Origin: Fuerstiella sp. | GTDB lineage: Bacteria > Planctomycetota > Planctomycetia > Planctomycetales > Planctomycetaceae | NCBI GenBank assembly: GCA_014238335.1 | Contig: JABABI010000052.1 | Span: 1 to 50,677 of the forward strand | Length of the DNA: 50,677 nucleotides | Reading direction: 5' to 3' | Part shown: piece by piece, positions 8,983 to 17,788 of the stretch | Position numbering within the stretch: position 1 is the stretch's first letter | Layout: each line of letters opens with the position of its first letter | The notes under the pieces: model-generated | Seen by the model: the letters and a program-made list of their open reading frames with translations, nothing else | Told to the model about the DNA's origin: nothing | Database searches by the model: none | Position numbers and translations under genes: made by a program

Positions 8983-10110
8983 TTACTTCAACCAGCGAAT
9001 GCACGAGGGCATTGGAATCTGCGCTGGATCGCCCGACGCGGTCAGGCCGCCGGTGTGTGTATCAATGGCAAAGACGGCGACGTTGTTACCGGGCATATTT
9101 GCACACAAAAGCCAGCGGCCGTCAGGAGTGATCAGCAGGTTCTGTGGCCCCTTACCCAGACTCGGTTCGATGCTGACAAGACTCAGACGACCATCATCAG
9201 CAATATGATAGATCACAATGCTGTCGTGACCGCGGTTTGTTCCGTAAAGAAACTTTCCGTCCGGTGTGATTTTCAGGTCCGCTGTGTGACTGATGCCGGA
9301 GAAATCCGCAGGCAGCGTTGCGATGTCCTGCCGTCGAGTCAGCACGCCCGTTTCGTTTGCGTAGTCAAAGAACGTAACGGTGTTCAGCAGCTCGTTGATG
9401 ACGTACACCCTTTTCCCGTTGGGATGAAATGTCAGGTGGCGAGGCCCCGATCCTGGTGACAAGGTCGCGAACGGCTGCGCGTCATTCTGAGTCAACTTTG
9501 CTGTGGTTGAGTCCAAACGATAGATGAGGATTTTGTCGATGCCGAGATCAGCCGCCAGCGCAAAACGATTGTCCGGACTGATCACGATGCTATGCGCATA
9601 GGGCCCGGTTTGACGCCCTGGATCAACGCTGGATCCGCTGTGCTGCACAAATGCAGTGGCTGGTCCCAGTGAACCGTCATCCTGCACCGGCAGAGCGGCC
9701 ACGCTGCCTGTTGAGTAGTTCGCGACAACGATGGTCTTGCCGGTGGCGTCCACATCCAAATAACATGACGCCGTGCCGCGAGCCGATTTTCTGTTCAGCC
9801 GGTTCAGCTTACCACTGCGTCCGTCGACACCATACGCCGCCACAAACTCATTATCATCGCCACCGAATTGGTCAGCATCAATGGCGTACAGGAATTTCCC
9901 ATCCGGTGCGATGGAAAGGAAAAACGGGCTCTCAATGTCCGTTGTCCTGTGCAACGGCTTCAGCCGGCCGTTTTCTAAATCAAACCGATAGGCATGAATC
10001 GCTCCCTCGACACCGGACTTGAAGGCAGAGATGAAAACAACCGGATCGTCAGCGCGAATGGATGTGAGCATTGTTGCTATGCATAGGAAAAACAGAAACG
10101 GAATTTTCAT
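8983..10110 (-). CDS. secreted lactonase-family (6-phosphogluconolactonase-like) seven-bladed propeller
   Basis: This 375-residue protein starts with a Sec signal peptide (MKIPFLFFLCIATMLTSIRA, cut before DDP). The rest matches the Pgl/YbhE-type lactonase propeller: SPFFLSIAPDGKFLYAID, the central GPYAHSIVISPDNRFALAADLGIDKI with the family's G.PHAH-like motif as GPYAH, GPRHLTFHPNGKRVYVINE, and GPQNLLITPDGRWLLCANM. Cytoplasmic homologues open 6-phosphogluconolactone. Exported planctomycete homologues are not characterised and may hydrolyse other sugar lactones. Its neighbours include a secreted hydrolase and other propellers, which agrees with extracytoplasmic sugar metabolism. The start is the only ATG that gives the leader. 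Confidence 0.88.
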   Translation of the reverse strand: MKIPFLFFLCIATMLTSIRADDPVVFISAFKSGVEGAIHAYRFDLENGRLKPLHRTTDIESPFFLSIAPDGKFLYAIDADQFGGDDNEFVAAYGVDGRSGKLNRLNRKSARGTASCYLDVDATGKTIVVANYSTGSVAALPVQDDGSLGPATAFVQHSGSSVDPGRQTGPYAHSIVISPDNRFALAADLGIDKILIYRLDSTTAKLTQNDAQPFATLSPGSGPRHLTFHPNGKRVYVINELLNTVTFFDYANETGVLTRRQDIATLPADFSGISHTADLKITPDGKFLYGTNRGHDSIVIYHIADDGRLSLVSIEPSLGKGPQNLLITPDGRWLLCANMPGNNVAVFAIDTHTGGLTASGDPAQIPMPSCIRWLK

Positions 10111-10203
10111 TCTTTATGATTTCCATTCATGGCTGGAAACTGTGTGGCTGCAGAATAACTGACTGTGCCGCCGCCCGTGATGAGGCTGCTGACGTTTATG
10201 AGC

Positions 10204-11805
10204 TCATTCCTGCCGGGTGTCTCCCTTAATGGTATCGCCACCAAATGGCCCGTAGATGCCCCGCCCCCAATGGACGTCCGCCAGTCCTGCTGTGTCATGC
10301 AGGTGTTTCGTCAATGAACCGGTGACGCTGGTTGCAGCGATACGTTTCCCGTCCTGTGAGATGGAGATTTCGTTGTCGTGCGTGAAAAATTCGAATGTGG
10401 TGGGGCCGTCGGTCCATTTGGTTGTCGCACTCAGGTGACCGGGCATCGTCAGTCTGTAGACGGAACCGTACGACTTCCACTTTTTGGGGGCCAGAAACGC
10501 AAACTTATCCGCATCCCACTCCGCTGGCCACTTGGCAGACGTCGACACGAACAGACTTGCGCCGCCCGGAACAAGACTCGTGACCCTCTGTCCCCATTGA
10601 TTGCCGACGTCTCCGCCATTGTTTTCCACGTCGTAGGGATGAGTAATCCTGTTCGAAAGTGTCGGGTGGTCAAACATGCGTTGTGTGAACGCCCATTTCC
10701 TGCTGTCCGGATTGTATCTCCAGAGTTCTCCCCACGGCCAGACGCCGACGAAGACGTCCCCGCCATAGACCACGGTCGTCTGAGCTTCGCGCGCACTTGC
10801 AGAAACGCCATCCAGTACCGGTGGCCAGCCCGGCATATCGTTGATCTGTGAGCCGTCGTATTGAAACACGCGGCCACTTGGGTACTGTCCCATGAGCAGT
10901 CGGTCGTGGAACATCATGGTCGAATACAACTGGTAACTGACGCCGAGATTCGGTGCGAGAAGCATCTGCCAGCTTCCCTTTTCGAAAACATAGAATCCGC
11001 CGATGTTGGATCCTGTGACGATCTGGTCGCCCAGCTGGCCCCAGGCGAACGTCGTTTCGCCGACGATGGGAAGCGTCAGCACGGTGGCCCCGGAAAGATC
11101 GACGGCGGGCTGATCGATAGTCCAGGGGCAGGCGTAAAGCTTGCTGAAGCCGTCGCTGTCGTTTTCGTAGGGGCGATAGCCGTCGTCACCGCGATTGACG
11201 TGGTAGAAGCACAGATGACCGTTTGCGTAAAAGAACAGCTGGTAGCTGCCTTCGTGCGGACGACTCAGAACCGTTCGCCCGTTGTACTTTACTTCGCTGC
11301 CACCGAACGATAACACCCCGTCTCCGACTCGCATGGTCTCGTTTGTACCGCCATGGCTGGCTTCTGACTCCCACTGTCCGGTTTGTTTATGCCACGCTTT
11401 GACACCTCCAAAGGTTGAGCGCACCACGTCATCACGCCCGTAGAGGTATGTGCCGCACAGATCGTTAGGCCGTGGAAGGTTTTCAGTGGTGTGGGAGCGC
11501 TGGCCACTCGTCGGTCGAATGTAGAACTGCAGGGAATGTCTGTCTGCTCGATAACGTGTGTTGTAGAGATTCTGAAATCCCGCACCAACCACAACAGAGC
11601 CATCGCGGCTGGTCACTTCAAACAGAGAACCAAAACACTGCCCTTCATCCCGTCCTCGATCGACCGTGACTGTAATGAGTTTTGTACTTCCTTCCGATTG
11701 GGGATCTACTGCGAAACCGACGGTCGCAAGCATGTTGGCGACGATAATCGTCAGCTGTGCCCGACGTAGCGACTTGGAGTATTCGTGTGTTTGACGTAAA
11801 TTCAT
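10204..11805 (-). CDS. secreted propeller-like protein of unknown function
   Basis: The frame is open from 11919, but the start at 11805 is chosen because GGAGG lies six bases upstream and the protein then begins with a leader (MNLRQTHEYSKSLRRAQLTIIVANMLATVGFAVD). This gives 533 residues. The mature part has repeated W/G-rich strands such as FGGVKAWHKQTGQWESE, GGFYVFEKGSWQMLLAP, SGRVFQYDG and GELWRYNPDSRKW, spaced like blades of a kelch- or BNR-like propeller. No catalytic motif is recognised. The last 60 residues (FEFFTHDNEISISQDGKRIAAT) could be a small sandwich domain. It sits on the same strand between the lactonase gene and the secreted hydrolase gene. The family assignment is by appearance only. 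Confidence 0.7.
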   Translation of the reverse strand: MNLRQTHEYSKSLRRAQLTIIVANMLATVGFAVDPQSEGSTKLITVTVDRGRDEGQCFGSLFEVTSRDGSVVVGAGFQNLYNTRYRADRHSLQFYIRPTSGQRSHTTENLPRPNDLCGTYLYGRDDVVRSTFGGVKAWHKQTGQWESEASHGGTNETMRVGDGVLSFGGSEVKYNGRTVLSRPHEGSYQLFFYANGHLCFYHVNRGDDGYRPYENDSDGFSKLYACPWTIDQPAVDLSGATVLTLPIVGETTFAWGQLGDQIVTGSNIGGFYVFEKGSWQMLLAPNLGVSYQLYSTMMFHDRLLMGQYPSGRVFQYDGSQINDMPGWPPVLDGVSASAREAQTTVVYGGDVFVGVWPWGELWRYNPDSRKWAFTQRMFDHPTLSNRITHPYDVENNGGDVGNQWGQRVTSLVPGGASLFVSTSAKWPAEWDADKFAFLAPKKWKSYGSVYRLTMPGHLSATTKWTDGPTTFEFFTHDNEISISQDGKRIAATSVTGSLTKHLHDTAGLADVHWGRGIYGPFGGDTIKGDTRQE

Positions 11806-12090
11806 CTTGCCTCCGAAGAATGCTGGGGTCGCCGGCGAAGCCGGAATCCGATGAGCAACGTACTCCACTTCGCCTGGAAATTCTATCGCAATAGCACGGA
11901 TACGCTCTGTTACATGCATCTGATCGTTGGAGGGGCCACACCGCCCTGAGTTTGATCGTCTCTCCCGAGGGAACAGTTTGAAATATGGGAATCTTTACGT
12001 CGGGGAAGAGTAGCAAAGGAATGCTCGTCGACTTCCCGTTCAACACCCTCCAACCAACGGACGCAACCCGCTCTGTTCGCATTCGACAGG

Positions 12091-13242
12091 TTATTTCGAC
12101 GGATCTAAAGACTTTGCTCCAGCCGTGACAAGCCGTGTCCGCGTGGCTTCGGCCGGCTTCAGATGTGTGTCCATCCAGCCGTAGATCAGCTGACGTGATT
12201 CGTGTGCTACTGAGTGTCCGCGACCGTGGACGTAGAATCCGAAATTCTCCGGCGCCCCCTCCAACTCGTAGACATCCATGACCTTCATCAGCATCAGCAG
12301 GCGTTGTCTTTGAGTCGGTCCGTGGCCATCGTTCAGTCCCGACAGGTCCAGGAAAGCGCGTGGAGCGATCAGAGAAATGATCTCGTGAAAATCAATCGGC
12401 GGCATTTTTCTTTTGAGCAAATCTTCGCGGATCGGTTTGAAGTAAACGTACCAGTGGTCGCGGGACCACGCTTCGACGCTGGGGTTGTGACGAAAGAAGG
12501 CCGCTCCGCAGTTGCACGCTGAGGCCTTAATTCGTTCGTCATACGCGGCAAGAAAAAACGTTCCGTGGCCGCCCAATGAATGGCCCAGAGCGCCGATACG
12601 TTCATTGTCGACCTGTTCAAGGCTCTGCAATACGTCGATCGCGATCGAATGTTCGTAAGTGAATTTTCCCACGGCCGTCCACTCAGGATGCTTCTTATGA
12701 AATGTCCCGGTTTCGTAAGGACCTTTTGCAGGAATACGGTGACCGGACACGAAGTGCTCAGGTGCGATCACAACGTAGCCTCGGCGACAGAGATGATCGA
12801 GATAAGCTTTGTCCGGATTGTCGATAAGGCCGGCCGCCCGTTTCTTGCCGTATTTGTATGTGCCGTGCAGGGCGACAATAGCCGGCGCCTTGCCAACAGT
12901 GTTGAGTGGAATTCCGAGATACGCATGAGCTCGCTCGCCCGCTTCCACGGCGTAACTGATCAGTTTTCGCTGGTACAGGTCGTCCACCACGATGTCTTCG
13001 TGAATCGTCAGGTCCAGTGCCGGTTTTTCAGGCTTGTACTGATCGCGGAGAAGTTCCAGATATCGTTGCTTCAGCATCCTTCGTCGAGCGTGCCAGTGGT
13101 CTCTGCTGTCAATTCCCCGTGTGAGATCGTCCCATGATGAGTAGATTTCAGGAACGTCGAAGAGCGGAGACCGTTTGGAATCCTGAGCCTGAGCAGCCAG
13201 CGACAATAGCAGAATTGTCAGGGTGGAGACGATGTTTTTCAT
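12091..13242 (-). CDS. secreted alpha/beta hydrolase (dienelactone hydrolase / acetyl-xylan-esterase-like)
   Basis: This 383-residue protein has a Sec leader (MKNIVSTLTILLLSLAAQAQD). The alpha/beta-hydrolase core shows the oxyanion strand APAIVALHGT (about 119-128), the nucleophile elbow GHSLG with S222, a likely acid D305 in LSGLNDGHG, and a likely base H343 in HGRGHSV. The order and spacing suit dienelactone-hydrolase or acetyl-ester-hydrolase families used on plant or algal glycans. The substrate is inferred from context only: it lies beside a lactonase, an Asp-box protein and FG-GAP proteins. A 26-base hairpin lies in the leader about 40 bases before the start and may control or process the transcript coming from the FG-GAP gene. 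Confidence 0.85.
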   Translation of the reverse strand: MKNIVSTLTILLLSLAAQAQDSKRSPLFDVPEIYSSWDDLTRGIDSRDHWHARRRMLKQRYLELLRDQYKPEKPALDLTIHEDIVVDDLYQRKLISYAVEAGERAHAYLGIPLNTVGKAPAIVALHGTYKYGKKRAAGLIDNPDKAYLDHLCRRGYVVIAPEHFVSGHRIPAKGPYETGTFHKKHPEWTAVGKFTYEHSIAIDVLQSLEQVDNERIGALGHSLGGHGTFFLAAYDERIKASACNCGAAFFRHNPSVEAWSRDHWYVYFKPIREDLLKRKMPPIDFHEIISLIAPRAFLDLSGLNDGHGPTQRQRLLMLMKVMDVYELEGAPENFGFYVHGRGHSVAHESRQLIYGWMDTHLKPAEATRTRLVTAGAKSLDPSK

Positions 13243-13282
13243 GGTGGCATGAGTTTCAAGTTAGTCGGACGCGCCAGACTCC

Positions 13283-13308
13283 CGATTCCAAACTTCGGTT
13301 TGGAATCG
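13283..13308 (-). promoter_or_regulatory. perfect 11-bp hairpin in the leader of the secreted hydrolase gene
   Basis: CGATTCCAAAC and GTTTGGAATCG pair perfectly across a four-base loop (TTCG on plus, CGAA on minus). The element lies 128 bases past the FG-GAP gene and about 40 bases before the hydrolase ATG, both on minus. No T-run follows on either side, so it is not a classical terminator. It could be a processing or stabilising hairpin, or a plus-strand cUUCGg structure. Confidence 0.55.
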
Positions 13309-13435
13309 CATATCCTCGGAGCTCCGTTTCGTCCCAATCAACGTCGCAGTTTTCTGCGGAGAATTAGAGAAAAATACAGTTCAGGCGTACTTTATTTGAA
13401 GCGACACTTCTTTTTCCGTGACGAGAGCGTTGCCA

Positions 13436-15733
13436 TTAGTCAATCAACTTCAGCGTGTACTTCGGACGCTGCTTCATCATGAGGGCGGCGTGGCTGTAGT
13501 ATGGATAGACGCTCCATTCAACACAGGTGATCAGGTCAGGTTTTCCATCGCCGTCGAAGTCGCCCGGCCAGGGGTGTGGGCCGTGATTGGTGACGCGAAT
13601 CGGTTCTCCAAAGCAGCACATCGTAGTCGGTTCCGCAAAGACCGGTTCAGTTCCCGTGCCGACATTGAGCAGCAGGTAAATGCTGCCGCCGTCCTTCGTC
13701 CCGTTGTGCGAGCCGGCCACGCTGTAGATTAGATCCTGCAAACCGTCAGCGTTCCAGTCAACGGCTCGGAATGATTCGGTCCAGTGGGACTGACGGTTGA
13801 CGATGGTGTCGTTTATCGGCCTGCCGTCATTCAGTTGCAACGCCTGTTCTTTTCGCAGATGCAGCGATCCGTCCGCGTGTCGGTATTGAACGAACAGCGT
13901 TGCCTGCCGAGTGTGCCCGTCATGAGTCACAAGGTCGGTCAGGCCGTCATCGTTGAAATCTGCCAGCGCCGCGCCCGTTCTCCACAGGAAGGGACGTTCT
14001 TTCTCAAATGGATAGACACCGTTATTCGATTTTGGGTCGCTGGCCCGCGTGGCCGAGAGTTTGCGAAGTTTAGCGGAATCCGGGAAGCCGTCGCATTCTA
14101 TCTGGTGCTGAGCGCCGAATTCCGGCGCCGTTCTGGAACCAAGATTGCGATACCAGAGGATCCGGTTGGTTTCGTTGGGACACACCAGATCGCGCAGTCC
14201 ATCGCCGTCCCAGTCGATGAAATGCGGATAGGGGTAGCCCATGTTATGCCAGTTGTGCGGTTCGCCGAGCAGTTCGTTCCGCACGAAGCGGATCGGCTTT
14301 CCCTCAGAAAGAATCCGCACAGGTTCGCGGAAAGCCGGCTGCTTGCGAGTTCCGTCGTTGAGCACGATGCGCGGCCAGCCATAGCCTCCACCGACCAGAA
14401 TATCCTGATCGCCATCAGCGTCCCAGTCGCAGATGCACGGCCACGCCTGATCGCTGAGCGACATCACTGCTGAGATCGACTCGGCACGACCAACGTGGCG
14501 GAATCGTTTTCCGTCAACAGCCAATTCGTAGAAAGACAGGTGCTGGAACGCGCCATGCTGGACAATCAGCCCGGATCGATTCTCGTGACTCCATCCTGAA
14601 ACGTTTGATATTTGCGGCAGGTTAACTTCATCCAGCAGTTCTTCGGCCTCAAATGCGGGTGTATTGCCGCCAAGGTTCTTTCTCCATGCGAGCTTGTAAA
14701 AGTCAGGTTGAACGGACTCGCCGCCGTGAAGACAGACGGCATCAAGTCGACCGTCTCTGTCAACGTCCAGGAAACACGGTTTCCGGCCGGCGTCCATCTT
14801 TACCGGGTCGGCCGATTGGAACGGCCAGCCATCGGGGTTGTCGTTCCGCAGGTATTCACCGTCGACCACCAGATCGATAGCACCATCGTCATTCAGGTCG
14901 ACAGCTCGACACGCCTGCCAGCCACCGACGCTGACCGATCCTGCGGCCTTGAATCGTGGCATTCCACCGACATCTGCTGTGCCTGTATTCAGATAAAATT
15001 TCGCTGACTTTGTGCCGTTGAGAGTCGTGACAAGATCAAGCTTTCCGTCTGCATTAAGATCGGCGATGTCCACAGCCATATAGGTGTGACTGAAAAACTT
15101 CGTGGCGTCGGCATCACTACTCGAATAACGGAGGCGACTGAGGTCACCGAATTCGAAGACGCCGTCGTTTGTGCGCGGATAGCAGACAATTCCATCCCAC
15201 GGCCATCCGGGGCGATACGCGTAATTCCATGTGCCGGTCAGATCGAGTCGGTTGTCACCGTTCAGATCGTGGAGTCCCGCAGAATACGGAACTGAGATCG
15301 GGCGTGGACGCGAAGCATTGTACCGCAGCAGATCACCAACACCGATCTGCGGAGTCAATATCTGGGGCTGCAGCGGCGGGCGACTGGCCATTGTCCGGAA
15401 TCTAATCTCGCATTCCCGGTGACTCGGATCTGCAACAACGAATTCCACCCGTCCCTGATCCCCATAAGCAAATTCTTCGGTCAGCGCGTGAGGAATCGTT
15501 TCGTTCGTTGCTGTGTTGCGCACTTCGATCGAGTTCGGATCCAGCACGCCATCGACGCCGGCCGTGCGGATATATTCCGGGAAATTGATCGTCGGATCGA
15601 GAGGCGTGTTGGAATACGGAAGCGGAGAAGAAATCGTCAGTACCAGCCGCACTGACTCCGCATCAGCACTGCACACGACGCTCATCAGAGCTAACGCGAA
15701 TACTTGACGGATTTGGAACTTCGTAAATCTCAT
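13436..15733 (-). CDS. secreted FG-GAP/VCBS repeat protein
   Basis: This 765-residue protein begins with a signal peptide (MRFTKFQIRQVFALALMSVVCSADAES). After a roughly 130-residue N-terminal sandwich-like region it carries at least nine calcium-binding FG-GAP/VCBS motifs of the D.(N/D).DG..D(L/I) type: DLNGDNRLDL, DLNADGKLDLV, DLNDDGAIDLV, DVDRDGRLDAV, DWDADGDQDILV, DWDGDGLRDLV, DFNDDGLTDLV, DWNADGLQDLI and DFDGDGKPDLI. Such repeats form integrin-like propellers that bind ligands or decorate extracellular enzymes. No catalytic domain is visible. Planctomycetes encode many of these with unknown ligands. A candidate extended -10 lies so close to the ATG that the transcript could be leaderless. 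It is well separated from the Asp-box gene upstream on the same strand. Confidence 0.88.
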   Translation of the reverse strand: MRFTKFQIRQVFALALMSVVCSADAESVRLVLTISSPLPYSNTPLDPTINFPEYIRTAGVDGVLDPNSIEVRNTATNETIPHALTEEFAYGDQGRVEFVVADPSHRECEIRFRTMASRPPLQPQILTPQIGVGDLLRYNASRPRPISVPYSAGLHDLNGDNRLDLTGTWNYAYRPGWPWDGIVCYPRTNDGVFEFGDLSRLRYSSSDADATKFFSHTYMAVDIADLNADGKLDLVTTLNGTKSAKFYLNTGTADVGGMPRFKAAGSVSVGGWQACRAVDLNDDGAIDLVVDGEYLRNDNPDGWPFQSADPVKMDAGRKPCFLDVDRDGRLDAVCLHGGESVQPDFYKLAWRKNLGGNTPAFEAEELLDEVNLPQISNVSGWSHENRSGLIVQHGAFQHLSFYELAVDGKRFRHVGRAESISAVMSLSDQAWPCICDWDADGDQDILVGGGYGWPRIVLNDGTRKQPAFREPVRILSEGKPIRFVRNELLGEPHNWHNMGYPYPHFIDWDGDGLRDLVCPNETNRILWYRNLGSRTAPEFGAQHQIECDGFPDSAKLRKLSATRASDPKSNNGVYPFEKERPFLWRTGAALADFNDDGLTDLVTHDGHTRQATLFVQYRHADGSLHLRKEQALQLNDGRPINDTIVNRQSHWTESFRAVDWNADGLQDLIYSVAGSHNGTKDGGSIYLLLNVGTGTEPVFAEPTTMCCFGEPIRVTNHGPHPWPGDFDGDGKPDLITCVEWSVYPYYSHAALMMKQRPKYTLKLID

Positions 15734-15740
15734 GCGTCAA

Positions 15741-15749
15741 AGTATACCA
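15741..15749 (-). promoter_or_regulatory. candidate extended -10 promoter immediately before the FG-GAP gene
   Basis: On the minus strand the bases read TGGTATACT, a near-consensus extended -10, and only seven bases separate it from the ATG at 15733. Initiation at normal spacing would fall at or within one or two bases of the start codon. No ribosome binding site fits between them. Confidence 0.4.
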
Positions 15750-15843
15750 GTTTCTGCCTCATACTGCCTGTCATTGGCACACATCCGCAACAGCGGGCGG
15801 TTGAAAGCATGAGCCACGACTGCAGTCGGCATACGATTCGTCA

Positions 15844-16893
15844 TTAGGATTCGTTACGCACGGCACTCGCAATACGCCAGACTCCTCGCTGGTTTTCGGA
15901 TGTTCCGTCGCAGGCCTCGTGAAGCATCTGAAAATGTCCCGTGCTGTCAGGGCCCTCTGTTCTCCAGATGACACACATCTCAGAGCATTTTGCGGAGTCC
16001 CAGCGATTGCTTTTCGGTGACAGCACTGGACGGGCATCCTTCTGCCAGGCCAGGCCATCGTCAGACACGGCGGTCAGAATGTCTGCTCGTGTTGCGCTGC
16101 CATATCCCGCGTAGTACATTCGATAGCCACCCGTTGGCAAACGCAGAATCTCCGGCGCAAACGCGGTTAGACGGTCGAAATTTCCGCCCGAAACGATGCG
16201 GATGCCAGCTTCGGGAAGAAACGTCAGGCCACCGTCGTCCGACACAGCGCTAATGATCCCTTTGCCCTGCTGGCAGCAAAACAGCCGACACCGCCCATCG
16301 GGAAGAAAGAGAATTCGTGGCGCCGTCAGATTGTGGCCATTGAATTCAAGGCGTGAGTCTGGCTCAACCGTCCACCGCAGACCATCTTCAGACACAGCAC
16401 TGCGGATACAATTCTGTTTCGCCTGCGGTCCCTCGCAGCATTCGTAGTACATGCGCAGACCGCCACTGCTGTCTGCACGCGGGACAACTTCGGACGAAAC
16501 GACTCGAAACTTGCCGGCACCGCCCTCCGCAGCGGACAGTCGCACCCCGGGTTCCGGCATCCAGGACTGGCCATCCAACGAGGTTGCGCTCAGAATTCGT
16601 GACGTGGAATTGTCGTAATCATTTGCGCCGGCGGGGTGGCCAGCACGAGGCAGAATCTGCGTGTAGAACATTCGGTAACTGCCGCCCGGCAAGGCCAGCA
16701 CGCGTGGTGCAACGGTTCCGCAGACGCCGGTTCGCAGTGATTCATTGGATGATTGAGCGTCAGATGCAGGATTGAGGAAGTCGTCGCGAGGTGCATCGAT
16801 TGCCACAGCGTGACTTTTCCATGACGTACCGGGATCTGATGGCGCCGTGTGCACCAGAGGAGAGGCGGTTGCTGTTTGTGTCAGGTCGATCAT
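15844..16893 (-). CDS. Asp-box / five-bladed-propeller-like protein (glycosidase-like, no signal peptide)
   Basis: The frame opens with TTG at 16908, but ATG at 16893 is the better start, giving 349 residues. The protein has four repeats of a strand-turn motif resembling sialidase/GH32-GH43 Asp boxes: ATSLDGQSWMPEPGVRL, AVSEDGLRWTVEPDSRL, AVSDDGGLTFLPEAGIRI and AVSDDGLAWQKD. Each is preceded by a PR(V/I)L-LP.G.YRM(F/Y)Y strand. This pattern occurs in five-bladed propeller glycosidases and related phosphorylases, but no catalytic acid/base trio can be assigned by eye. It has no leader peptide, so it would be cytoplasmic unless the start is wrong. Cysteines are common (CCEGP, CCQQG). It may bind or act on oligosaccharides imported after extracellular digestion. 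Confidence 0.65.
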   Translation of the reverse strand: MIDLTQTATASPLVHTAPSDPGTSWKSHAVAIDAPRDDFLNPASDAQSSNESLRTGVCGTVAPRVLALPGGSYRMFYTQILPRAGHPAGANDYDNSTSRILSATSLDGQSWMPEPGVRLSAAEGGAGKFRVVSSEVVPRADSSGGLRMYYECCEGPQAKQNCIRSAVSEDGLRWTVEPDSRLEFNGHNLTAPRILFLPDGRCRLFCCQQGKGIISAVSDDGGLTFLPEAGIRIVSGGNFDRLTAFAPEILRLPTGGYRMYYAGYGSATRADILTAVSDDGLAWQKDARPVLSPKSNRWDSAKCSEMCVIWRTEGPDSTGHFQMLHEACDGTSENQRGVWRIASAVRNES

Positions 16894-16987
16894 CCGCAAT
16901 CCACGCAACCCAAAGCAGCCTCTGCGTCGGCAGAGTCGCTGGTGGTTGATGCCTTTTCCGTATCGATGGCGTTCGGATTGTTTTCTC

Positions 16988-17296
16988 TTATTCCGGGAAC
17001 GCGATCAGGTTTGCCATGTGCACAGGATCGGCGATGTTTTCGGCTCTCATCTTCATCCTGATGCTGGCCCGCTGGACGCGAACCGTATTGCTGGACGATC
17101 CCGGCAGCTGAGCCACAATTCACGCGTTTTTGCCATCACGAGTAGTCTGAGTACCTCGCGTTCTCGTGGTGTCAGCGTCGATTCCAGCTGGTTGATTTCG
17201 TCCTTCTCCTCCAGGTTCCAGCCCCCATGTCAGATCGATAGCCAGTGCACCCGCGACTTTTTTCCGCAGTGCGTCCGGATCGGCCGGCTTCACTGT
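16988..17296 (-). pseudogene. remnant of a FixJ/NarL-type response regulator (LuxR HTH)
   Basis: Three stretches in two frames rebuild the C-terminal half of a FixJ-like regulator. One is the end of the receiver domain (VKPADPDALRKKVAGALAID, 17290-17230). The next is the linker and first HTH helices (EINQLESTLTPREREVLRLLVMAKTRE, about 17210-17110, other frame). The last is the recognition helix and tail (VAQLPGSSSNTVRVQRASIRMKMRAENIADPVHMANL, 17110-16988), back in the first frame and ending at a natural TAA. The second shift fits loss of one base within REI(V). The phosphoacceptor half of the receiver is gone. Two compensating shifts in 200 bases argue for decay rather than one sequencing error. 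The regulator may once have controlled the flanking sugar genes. Confidence 0.7.
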
Positions 17297-17788
17297 TCTT
17301 CCTGACGTGTCGTTTCTGCAATTGCTCGCGTCTCATCCTCGAGCATTCGGCGATCCTCGGCTGACTGACGTTCACTCTTCGCAGTATCTTAATCTGTATC
17401 TGCGGTATCTCGCTGTGTCTCTGCAGCAGCCCGCTCTGACTTTGTCAGCTGATCATTGTGAGCGCTGGCTTCGTCTTTCATTGAAAGCCGCCGCAATTCG
17501 TTCAAACGTTGACATCAGGGTCACCGCGTCGTTTTGTTGTCTGCTTGTCTATGTCTTCGCGGCAGAGCCATTTGAGCAATAGAACCGAATTAAGCCGTGA
17601 GCCGGCCAGCAACCACGGTCGAGCAGTTACTTATTGTGGTAAACGATAGTATTGCAGTCCAACTCGTTAAAGATGACTATCTGTAGCCATGCCCGTGATT
17701 TGTACTCGCCCATCTCATCATGTACGGACTTGAAAATTTGAATCCGAGCGCGTTTGCAAAGAAAAGAAACGGATCCGTCCCTCCTAAC
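17290..17788 (-). other. gene-poor stretch with a charged coiled-coil-like remnant
   Basis: From 17481 down to 17290 on the minus strand one frame encodes a highly charged, Ala/Glu/Arg-rich stretch (KSERAAAETQRDTADTD, then after a TAA, AKSERQSAEDRRMLEDETRA). It resembles a coiled-coil linker of a sensor protein. It has an internal stop and overlaps the regulator remnant by a few bases. From 17482 to 17788 nothing coding, repeated or strongly structured was seen. Confidence 0.3.
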
